Below, in pieces: positions 6,378-14,696 of a stretch of 64,000 bases of DNA. How positions within the stretch are numbered: position 1 is the stretch's first letter; every line of letters begins with the position of its first letter. The stretch is from Sediminicola sp963974715. GTDB taxonomy: Bacteria > Bacteroidota > Bacteroidia > Flavobacteriales > Flavobacteriaceae. Location of the stretch: NCBI GenBank assembly GCA_963974715.1, contig CAXBDK010000017.1:21493-85492 (forward strand), written 5' to 3'. The notes under the pieces are model-generated. The model did not search any database. It was not told where the DNA came from and worked only from the letters and a program-made list of their open reading frames with translations. Made by a program: the position numbers and the translations under genes.

Positions 6378-8822
6378 ATGATAAAGCAAATTGAAAAATA
6401 CTTAAAACTTGTTTCTGAAGAAATCAATAGTTATTTAATTAATGAATTTGACATAAGGGAAGATAAGTTTAGAAATTATTCAACTTTTGATTTCATTAAT
6501 TTTTATTTAATAAGTAAATACATCCTTGATGATGGTGAAAAGCATGATTTATTTATCAATCTCCCTAAAGATGGTTTTAGAGACAACCTATTTAATTCTA
6601 TTTTTCAATCCCTAGTTTTTATAAAACTATTTCAAAACTACTTTAGTTACGAAAAAAAAATACCAGAATTAAATAAAGGAGACTTAATTTATTGCAAATT
6701 TCAAAATAAAAAACGAGTATGTGAAATTAAGAGTGTCAATAGCGCTCATACAATGATAAACTTAAAATTTCCTGGAAAGAATGAGTATATAAATAATTTC
6801 AATTTAAGCGGAAGGAATTACACTAAAATCAATCCAAATCTATCAAATGGAAGAAATACAGCTAAAAATATTAATGATTATTCCCATTTCCTAGCAGAGA
6901 GTTTTGGTGAAAAATTCCCCTTTATTACAGACTTTAAAAACAGAACTTTAGTAATTGCTGAAAAGCAATTTTTTAATGAAAGTAAGCATTTGCCAATTAG
7001 ATATACTAACGCCAATGGAAGAATTAAAAATGATTTGCCATTTTTCAATTATATGATTGAATGTTGTAGCAATTTTGAAACAGCACAAAACTTTTTACTA
7101 AACCAAAACCAAACATTTGACGAGACAATAATCATCGGAGATGCTAAATACCGAGAGCGTATTATTTCAATCCTTCAAGCAAAAAATAGCAATAGGTTTA
7201 AGAATATAATTATTATTGGCACTCAATATCCATATCAAGAAAATGAATTTTTAGAATGGTGGTGGTCCAATGACGAAGTAAAAATTGCCAATGATGAATT
7301 ACCAAACAAAACGCAAAAAGTTTGTTTGCAGAACAACACTCTTTTTTCCCTATTCCTAGACTTAAAGGAAGAAATTCAAAAGATAAACGATGAAAGCACG
7401 GTAAACCTTAGCTATATTTTAAAGTACACGAATTTCTTTCTTAGGATGATATTAGTAAACACTAATTTGTCAAAAGGAATTTATGAAGAGTATTTAGACC
7501 GTCTAACTCATTATTTTCAGAGCGGAGCCTTTTCAGAAGAATTAAACACTCTCTTTTATGAAAAAGATATTTACAACCCCGATACAATCAAGGGTTATAC
7601 AGACCGAATTTTTAATTTTTTTTCGAAAATTTCAAATGCTTTGGAAACCGAAAATTTCAAGTGGAATTATATCAAACAAAAAGCAAAAGAAATCAATACT
7701 AAACCAATTTACTTACTCGTAGAAAAGAAAAATTTTGATGCACTTTCTGCTCAAATAAAAAACGAAAAAATCAACAACATTCGGCTGATAAGCGACAAAA
7801 GAATTGACAACTCGCAATTCTACTTGGATAAGTGGTTAAATGACAACATTAATTCTCAAAACAAATTAGTAATTGTTCCCTACTTGAACAACATGGAACT
7901 CTATACAAAAATCAAAGCTATAAAAGGAAACTGCGAGATTTTATGTTATGAAGATTTAGATGAAATTTCGTTTGACAATGTTGAACAGGTATATCAAAAT
8001 CAAGAAAAATCAAAATTAAATCACAAGGATAGATTAATATTTTTCAAAACGGATTTTTCCCACCCAACAGAAATAAAAAAAAGAGAGTTAGATGACATTT
8101 TTTCTTTTAACTTACATAATGAAAACTTCAGAAACAATCCCTATGAAGCTCTTGACTTGCCTAAAGAAAGTGCTATTTATGAAGTTCAATTTAATGACGG
8201 GACTATTGATAAATTCGATTCCACAAAAGGTGTTTTCCTACTTGAAAAGGATGAACAAATCAAAACAACAGTTGGAGAATTGTACAGCAACGCAACGATT
8301 AGGTTTTACCAAAACAACAATAAAGAAGAATTTAGAAAAATCCTAAAAATCTTTGACACGGAGAATCTACTAGATTCATTTGATAGGTATTCCGACAGTT
8401 GGAAACAAACATTGAAAGACTTAACTATTCAATTTGAAAGTGCCGAAAAACTATACGATTCCCTTTTTGCTTCCTATAAAATCCATATCAACACATTCCG
8501 AAATTATCTCGATGAAAATTGTGTAACGCGATTTCCTAGAGTGAAAACAATGGAAGTTATACGTGATTTTTGTTTGGAAAATAATCGCGTAAATGATTTA
8601 ATCGTACTTGAGTTTGACAAATTCAAGATGTATTCTAAAAAAGACCACTCCATAAGACAACAAGCTGGAAAAATATTGGGGAGTGACTTGTTGGATTATC
8701 TGACTTCCAAAAAAGAAGAAAAAAGTGAGGCCCTAAATAAATTGCCAAATGAAATTTTAGAAAAACTGACAGCAACAATTCGTGAAAAAACTATAACTAA
8801 AAAAACTTTGGTATATGAGTAA
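6378..8822 (+). CDS. DrmE-like protein, first gene of DISARM-like operon
   Basis: An 814-aa cytoplasmic protein with no catalytic motif I can name. It contains several strand-helix units of Rossmann type: FKNRTLVIAEKQFF (about 193-206), ETIIIGDAKYRERII (about 251-265), KNIIIIGTQYP, then KPIYLLVEKKNFDALS, NKLVIVPYLNN and DRLIFFKTD in the second half. This gives two lobes like a degenerate helicase core without Walker motifs. I call it DrmE-like because of its size and its position directly 5' of drmA and drmB, as in class 2 DISARM; sequence homology could not be tested here. DrmE is of unknown function. Its stop overlaps the next start (ATGAGTAA, 8 nt). Codon use is much more A+T-rich than that of the flanking genes, suggesting horizontal transfer. 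Confidence 0.6.
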   Translation: MIKQIEKYLKLVSEEINSYLINEFDIREDKFRNYSTFDFINFYLISKYILDDGEKHDLFINLPKDGFRDNLFNSIFQSLVFIKLFQNYFSYEKKIPELNKGDLIYCKFQNKKRVCEIKSVNSAHTMINLKFPGKNEYINNFNLSGRNYTKINPNLSNGRNTAKNINDYSHFLAESFGEKFPFITDFKNRTLVIAEKQFFNESKHLPIRYTNANGRIKNDLPFFNYMIECCSNFETAQNFLLNQNQTFDETIIIGDAKYRERIISILQAKNSNRFKNIIIIGTQYPYQENEFLEWWWSNDEVKIANDELPNKTQKVCLQNNTLFSLFLDLKEEIQKINDESTVNLSYILKYTNFFLRMILVNTNLSKGIYEEYLDRLTHYFQSGAFSEELNTLFYEKDIYNPDTIKGYTDRIFNFFSKISNALETENFKWNYIKQKAKEINTKPIYLLVEKKNFDALSAQIKNEKINNIRLISDKRIDNSQFYLDKWLNDNINSQNKLVIVPYLNNMELYTKIKAIKGNCEILCYEDLDEISFDNVEQVYQNQEKSKLNHKDRLIFFKTDFSHPTEIKKRELDDIFSFNLHNENFRNNPYEALDLPKESAIYEVQFNDGTIDKFDSTKGVFLLEKDEQIKTTVGELYSNATIRFYQNNNKEEFRKILKIFDTENLLDSFDRYSDSWKQTLKDLTIQFESAEKLYDSLFASYKIHINTFRNYLDENCVTRFPRVKTMEVIRDFCLENNRVNDLIVLEFDKFKMYSKKDHSIRQQAGKILGSDLLDYLTSKKEEKSEALNKLPNEILEKLTATIREKTITKKTLVYE

Positions 8823-11800
8823 TTATCTTAATGAGCCAAGATTGATATTTCGAGATACAATCAAGGATAATTTGATTGGTCCCGGATCTGATATTTTTGT
8901 TTCCGATTCTGTAAATGAAATTATTTCAGATTATCCATTGAGCAGATACTATTCAGGCATATTGTTTCCGGAGCGCGATGTTGACGAACCAAAGAAAGAC
9001 AGCATTGGAAAAAATGATGATGCCAATGCAAATGCAGAGATTGAAGATGATAACCTTGCCACAGATTTAAAATTGGCAGACAAAGGCGATATTGAATTTG
9101 ACGAAGATGTAGATAAAAGTAAAAATGTAGAGCCAGAAAAAGAATATTCAGAAGCCAATCAATATTTTCCAACCAATTTTGGTTTGACGTTTTGTGTTCC
9201 AAAAGATGCAAAAATTCTAACTTTAACATTCAATTATGCAAAGTATATACAAATTCAACCTACTGATGCAGCAATTGAAATTTCAGAGGAGGAATTTAGA
9301 AGGTTTTCCGATAACCCATACAATTCCGTTACAAAATATTTTAAGTATGAAAATGGACTAATGTCTTTAAATAAAGAGGAATTTGACAAAGACAGTTTAT
9401 CTATGCGCAATTACAGAAGCAGATTTAAAGAAACTGAACAACAAACTGAATTAATTGATAGTGTTGCTTACAAAAAAGGTGAATTAATATTAGGGCAACG
9501 ACTTTGGAAAAGAGTAAAAAGAGAATCTATAATTGAAAAGTTAAATCTGACAGAAATCAATACTGATGAATCAAAGGAATATCCGTTAGACAAAAATCAA
9601 GAAGATAATTCTATTTTAACTTGTTACTACAAGAAAATTTACGAAACGCAATACGGTAAATTCATTAAAATCTTGTTGGCAAACAGATTGAACCATCCAA
9701 AAAATAAATTTTCTTTTGGAAATGAACTTTTAAACACTAAAGCAATTTTTCAAGGTGAAATAAAAATTTCAGGCGTTACATTTAGGCCTTACAAACAACT
9801 TTCAGAAACAAATCCTTTTGATGAAGAATTAAACCTAATCAATTTTCAATACAGAAATGAAAATTCTTTTGCCATTGGACATGGTTGTGCTGTTAATTGG
9901 AATAACGACAAAAATCCAACAGAATTAAAAACCACGTTTTTACCCGAAGTTGATATTAAGAATTACAGTAATGCTTTTAAAGACACTTTTCCAGCAAATT
10001 TGAAAGATATAACCCAATTGAAAAAACTTTCAATATGGACTGACTTCGACAAATCAACAATCGTTCAGAAGCTAAAACTATTTGCCAAAGAGTACAAGAA
10101 TTGGATAACTGAACAAGAAAAAACAACTGCGGAAGAAAATTATAAAAAACCGCTTAGTACCATTTTAGAAAAGCAAAATAAAACATACGAAAGACTAATC
10201 AAAAACATTGAATTTCTGAATTACAACGAAACAGCTTTTAAATCTTTTTTGTTAGCAAACACGGTAATGTATATTCAAATGTTAATCTCTAACAAGGAAT
10301 TGTTTGGCAAAAAGGGAGTTGAGCTTTCTGAAATCGACAAAGACTTTAATTACAATAATTTAGACTTTTTCAAAGATCACTCATTCAAGCCATATTACAG
10401 ACCATTTCAATTGGCATTCTTCCTTTTGAATATTGAATCGATAATCAAAGAAGATTCAGATGATAGAAATAATGTTGTTGATTTACTTTGGTTTCCGACA
10501 GGTGGTGGAAAAACAGAAGCGTATTTGGCAATTACGGCTTTCACAATAATTAGCAGAAGAATTTTACACGGTAAAGATGCTGATGGGGTTTCCGTAATAA
10601 TGAGATATACCTTACGACTGTTGACAGCCCAACAATTTGAACGAGCAACAAAACTGATTCTTTCGTTGGATTTTTTGAGAAGTAAATTTCGTTCAGACGA
10701 TAATTACTTTTTTGGCGATGACAAAGTTTCAATTGGAATGTGGGTTGGCGCATCTACAACGCCGAACTCATATTCGGACGCTCGGACAATTTTCAAAAAA
10801 GTATTTGATGAAATTACAAAACTCAATAATAAGAGAACAGGTGATTATCGCAAAGCAAATACTTTCCCAATTACCAACTGTTCTTGGTGTGGTTGCAATT
10901 TAGTTACACAAAACAATTCAGGAAAATTTGATTTAGGGTACAGAGTAAACGACAAAACTTTTTCAACCAACTGCTTAAATCCTGACTGTGCATTTAATTT
11001 AGAATTGCCAATTTATTTTGTGGATGACAAAATTTACCAAAATCCACCAACTTTGCTTTTTGCAACAGTTGATAAGTTTGCAATGCTTTCGCATAGACAA
11101 GAAGGACATCGTCTTTTCAACTCTTTGGAACAAAATAAATGTCCACCTGACCTAATCATTCAAGATGAGTTACACTTACTGAGTGGTCCTTTGGGTTCAA
11201 TCACGGGATTATACGAATCAATCGTAGAAATGCTTTCAACAAAAGGGCAAAGAAAACCTAAAATTATTACTTCAACGGCAACAACAAGAAATACAGAACA
11301 ACAAGTTGCAATGCTATACGGAAATAGAACCTTACACATATTTCCACCAATGGGTGTAAATTATTACGATAATTTCTTCTCTTATGTTTCTGATGAAAGT
11401 AAAAGAAAACATATTGGTTTTATGCCTACAGGGAAAACGGCTTTAAATTCGCAAATAAGAATATTGGGTAATTTACTTTTGGCTCGTATTGAGTTATTCA
11501 AGTATTACAGAGTCAAGGAAAATTTATCGAACGAAGAAGCTATTAGCAGAGAAAATAATTTTTGGACGATTGTTTCATTTTACAATAGCTTGCGTGATGT
11601 AGGTAAGGTTTACAATAAGGTTCCTGCGGAAATTTCAGATTTCTTAAAACTCTTACACAATCGTTATCAACTTAATAAACAGATTTACGGCTTTAACTAT
11701 TTTGGGCTTGCAGGAAGAACAAAAGAATTGACAAGTAGAATAGAAAGTAATTCCATTAAGAAACTTTTGGACGAATTAGAAATGAAGTTTAGTCTAATTG

Positions 11801-12420
11801 CGAAAGACGGATGGAGTTTTGTGCAAAATACAGTTGATTTGGTTTTAGCTTCTAATATGTTTTCCGTTGGTATTGATATTGAACGACTGAATATAATGCT
11901 GATGAATGGGCAACCCAAAAACGTTGCCGAATACATTCAAGCATCAAGTCGTGTTGGAAGAAAAGACAAAGGAATTGTTATCAATTTGTTGGATGCCAAT
12001 CGTTCAAGAGACAAGTCATATTTTGAAAATTACGTTCCTTTTAATAACGCATATTATAAATTCGTAGAGCCATTAAGCGTTACACCATTTACCGAAATTG
12101 CTTTAGATAAAGTTTTGGCGAGCTTGTTGGTTTGTTTTGTCCGACACAAACAAGGTTTGAATTTAGACGAAAGAGCCAAAGACTTTACAGGAAATTATGA
12201 AGAACTAAAAACCTTCATTTCAGAAAGAATCAGAAATAAAAAACAACTAGACTATGCGTTAGATAAATTAAAGGTATTGGCTGAAAAATGGACAACTAAA
12301 GAAGGTGATTTGACTTATAAAAGATTAATAAGAAAAATGTCTGAATTAGATGATTGGAGTTTGATGATGTCAATGCGAGAAATAGACACAAACAGTATTA
12401 TTAAAATAATGAACAAATAA
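8815..12420 (+). CDS. drmA: DrmA-like SF2 helicase of DISARM-like system
   Basis: A 1201-aa superfamily 2 helicase. Visible motifs in order: an acidic stretch in the first ~110 residues; motif I LWFPTGGGKTEA near 559-570; paired zinc-ligand clusters NCSWCGC and NCLNPDC near 690-725; motif II region IIQDELHLLSGPLGS near 780-795, the characteristic form of the DrmA/DruE helicases; motif III ITSTAT; motif V FSVGIDIERLNIM; motif VI QASSRVGRK near 1042-1050. In DISARM, DrmA works with DrmB on incoming phage DNA. All helicase motifs look intact, so the protein should be an active ATPase. Translation is coupled at both ends: it overlaps the preceding gene by 8 nt and shares one base (TAATG) with the next. 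Confidence 0.85.
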   Translation: MSNYLNEPRLIFRDTIKDNLIGPGSDIFVSDSVNEIISDYPLSRYYSGILFPERDVDEPKKDSIGKNDDANANAEIEDDNLATDLKLADKGDIEFDEDVDKSKNVEPEKEYSEANQYFPTNFGLTFCVPKDAKILTLTFNYAKYIQIQPTDAAIEISEEEFRRFSDNPYNSVTKYFKYENGLMSLNKEEFDKDSLSMRNYRSRFKETEQQTELIDSVAYKKGELILGQRLWKRVKRESIIEKLNLTEINTDESKEYPLDKNQEDNSILTCYYKKIYETQYGKFIKILLANRLNHPKNKFSFGNELLNTKAIFQGEIKISGVTFRPYKQLSETNPFDEELNLINFQYRNENSFAIGHGCAVNWNNDKNPTELKTTFLPEVDIKNYSNAFKDTFPANLKDITQLKKLSIWTDFDKSTIVQKLKLFAKEYKNWITEQEKTTAEENYKKPLSTILEKQNKTYERLIKNIEFLNYNETAFKSFLLANTVMYIQMLISNKELFGKKGVELSEIDKDFNYNNLDFFKDHSFKPYYRPFQLAFFLLNIESIIKEDSDDRNNVVDLLWFPTGGGKTEAYLAITAFTIISRRILHGKDADGVSVIMRYTLRLLTAQQFERATKLILSLDFLRSKFRSDDNYFFGDDKVSIGMWVGASTTPNSYSDARTIFKKVFDEITKLNNKRTGDYRKANTFPITNCSWCGCNLVTQNNSGKFDLGYRVNDKTFSTNCLNPDCAFNLELPIYFVDDKIYQNPPTLLFATVDKFAMLSHRQEGHRLFNSLEQNKCPPDLIIQDELHLLSGPLGSITGLYESIVEMLSTKGQRKPKIITSTATTRNTEQQVAMLYGNRTLHIFPPMGVNYYDNFFSYVSDESKRKHIGFMPTGKTALNSQIRILGNLLLARIELFKYYRVKENLSNEEAISRENNFWTIVSFYNSLRDVGKVYNKVPAEISDFLKLLHNRYQLNKQIYGFNYFGLAGRTKELTSRIESNSIKKLLDELEMKFSLIAKDGWSFVQNTVDLVLASNMFSVGIDIERLNIMLMNGQPKNVAEYIQASSRVGRKDKGIVINLLDANRSRDKSYFENYVPFNNAYYKFVEPLSVTPFTEIALDKVLASLLVCFVRHKQGLNLDERAKDFTGNYEELKTFISERIRNKKQLDYALDKLKVLAEKWTTKEGDLTYKRLIRKMSELDDWSLMMSMREIDTNSIIKIMNK

Positions 12421-14366
12421 TGGGACAATTTGAGCAAATACAAACAAGAAAAGCCATTAGTTCTTATGGTGGCGTTAGTTCCATTATAGAAACAAGAGAT
12501 GGTTCAATATTGATTGATAACTTTGATGAGTGGCCATTTTTCCAACAGATAAACGGAAAATTTGAAGAGCATAACCTTGTCCTTGATAAACGATTCAAAA
12601 ATCGATTAAGCAAGTACTTTCAAGAATTAGAGTATTTAATAAAAATTCCTGTTAACGATTTAAAACAAGGATATAAGCCTGAAAATCCATTTGCATTTTT
12701 ATCTGCAAAATATTTTCCTGAATGGTTTTACTGCAACAACTGTAACCGTTTTGACAGATTTGATAATTGGAAAAGAAATTGGGAAAATAATGTAGATTCA
12801 TATCATAAAGAAAACTTTTATCCGCCGAAGTGTTACAGTTGCTACGTGAAAAGCAGAGATAAAAAGAGAAAATTTTATGACTTGGAACAAGTTCGATTCA
12901 TCCTAACATCTCCAAATGGAGAAATAGCCGACATTCCATGGGACAAATGGTCGTTGCTCAGAAACAGAAATAAAGAGGGAAATACAGAATCTAACCAAAT
13001 ACCAAACGAAGAAGAAAATATTACACTTGCAAATATTCAAGTTCCTGATGATGTGATTTTGGAGTACAAAACATCTGATAAAATGGACGATTTGAAAGGT
13101 ATTTGGATAATTGCAAAAAGAAAAAACGGAGAGCAAATAAACTTTACAACACTTTCAGGCTTATTTAATCTAAGGGTGAAAATTCAAGAATTAATCCCTA
13201 ACACAAAAGAAACAGACATTTTATTTAAACCTGTTATTCGTTCAAGTAATAGCGTTTATTACCCTAATATTTTATCAAGTATTTTCATTCCTGCCAATGA
13301 TGAGCTAAATGAATTTTCAATCAACTTGGTTAAAGAAGAATACAATGATGGAAGTAATGCTCAAACTATTTCGAGAAATCTAAAACGCTATAAAAATATC
13401 GATATAGATTCCAAAACCATTCAGAAACTCATTGATAATAATTTCAGCGAAAGGAATCTTGAAATTGCAAAAACCGAAAATCAATATAGGTTTGATGAAT
13501 ATAAATTCATTACTGAAAAAGATAGCGAAATAATTAAAGATAAATTGATTTTCGATAAAATAGACAATTCTTTTTTTCAAAGTAATTTGATAAAATCCAT
13601 TTACAAAATGGATAAAATAAAAATCTCCTCTGTTCAGACTTCTTACACAAGACAAGAGCCAATTGCATCAAACACAATTTTAGAAGATCAAAACCCTGAA
13701 AAAGAGACAAAAGAAAGTATCGTGAAAAAATTCACTTCTACTTATGGTAAAAAAACAAAATACCTACCAGCTATCGAAAGTTTTGGCGAGGGCGTATTTT
13801 TTGAATTTGACAATAATATTTTGGATGAATGGATTAAATGTAATCCTAAAATACAAGAACGGATTTCAATTTTAATCGGAAACAAACAACATTTTGAATC
13901 TCACTTTCACGAGGATTTTGACTTAAATCCAAAATATGTACTCATTCATACTTTTTCGCACTTAATTATAAAGGAATTGGAGTACTTGTGCGGTTACCCA
14001 TCAACTTCAATTCAAGAACGACTTTACATAGACCAAAATCCCGAAATGAATGGAGTTTTGATATACACTATTGCAGGTTCAGAGGGTAGTTACGGCGGTA
14101 TAACTTCAGTATGTGACGATAATAGAATAGGAAAACTAATTGAATCCGCAATGATTCGTGCTATTGATTGTGCAACCGACCCTATTTGCTATCATACGCA
14201 CGGACAAGGAGTTGGCAACTTGAATCTTTCCGCTTGTTTCAGTTGCGCACTGTTACCTGAAATATCATGTGAAAAATTCAATTGCTATCTGGATCGTCGG
14301 TTTTTAGTTGACAAAGACTATGGATATTTTAAAGTGTATAATTCTCTAGTCTTTGGCAAGGTCTAA
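12420..14366 (+). CDS. drmB: DrmB-like DUF1998 protein of DISARM-like system
   Basis: A 648-aa protein. Near residues 103-142 lies a zinc-ribbon-like pair (FYCNNC ... CYSCY). The C-terminal part, about 500-630, is a typical DUF1998 domain: LIHTFSHLIIKELEYLCGYP, then GVLIYTIAGSEGSYGG, then a cysteine-rich end with CATDPIC, LSACFSCALLPEISCE and NCYLDRR. DUF1998 partners of large SF2 helicases are the hallmark of DISARM (DrmB) and, fused to the helicase, of Druantia (DruE). Here helicase and DUF1998 are separate genes, as in DISARM. Start and stop of the neighbouring genes overlap by one base. No gene follows on this strand for 330 bases; drmC and drmMII are absent. Confidence 0.85.
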   Translation: MGQFEQIQTRKAISSYGGVSSIIETRDGSILIDNFDEWPFFQQINGKFEEHNLVLDKRFKNRLSKYFQELEYLIKIPVNDLKQGYKPENPFAFLSAKYFPEWFYCNNCNRFDRFDNWKRNWENNVDSYHKENFYPPKCYSCYVKSRDKKRKFYDLEQVRFILTSPNGEIADIPWDKWSLLRNRNKEGNTESNQIPNEEENITLANIQVPDDVILEYKTSDKMDDLKGIWIIAKRKNGEQINFTTLSGLFNLRVKIQELIPNTKETDILFKPVIRSSNSVYYPNILSSIFIPANDELNEFSINLVKEEYNDGSNAQTISRNLKRYKNIDIDSKTIQKLIDNNFSERNLEIAKTENQYRFDEYKFITEKDSEIIKDKLIFDKIDNSFFQSNLIKSIYKMDKIKISSVQTSYTRQEPIASNTILEDQNPEKETKESIVKKFTSTYGKKTKYLPAIESFGEGVFFEFDNNILDEWIKCNPKIQERISILIGNKQHFESHFHEDFDLNPKYVLIHTFSHLIIKELEYLCGYPSTSIQERLYIDQNPEMNGVLIYTIAGSEGSYGGITSVCDDNRIGKLIESAMIRAIDCATDPICYHTHGQGVGNLNLSACFSCALLPEISCEKFNCYLDRRFLVDKDYGYFKVYNSLVFGKV

Positions 14367-14696
14367 CTCTCAATTTTGCAAGGATGCCGCCCCTCCATAC
14401 CCGAATAGGAGCGCTATAAAATCTGTTTAAAATCGGATCTTTCCAATTCATCCCATCGGAACGCATCGGTACTTATTTCGAAGCAATTCCCGTCCTTGCA
14501 TCTAAAAGAATGAATCCTCATTACGGCTTACGGTCTTGATGCAACTTATCGATTACTATTCATTAGCGTCATAGATTTTATCGATACAGCGCTAATTTAT
14601 TTAAATGGCGAATCCGTATCTTTAAGGAAACATTTTTATAGGTTTACCACAGCAGCAGCAAAAAAAAAATAGTATATAATCATAAAACAGCTTATT
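14367..14696. other. Non-coding gap between defence operon and katG
   Basis: 330 bases in which base composition returns from A+T-rich to mixed. I see no open frame, no clear terminator and no convincing insertion boundary. The last 60 bases hold an A-run of ten just before the katG start region. A katG promoter presumably lies here, but no clean TAnnTTTG box is visible. Confidence 0.6.

Noticed and set aside
8815..14366. Druantia (DruE) as the identity of the helicase plus DUF1998
   Set aside because: DruE joins helicase and DUF1998 in one very large protein. Here they are separate genes with a DrmE-sized gene in front, which fits DISARM better.
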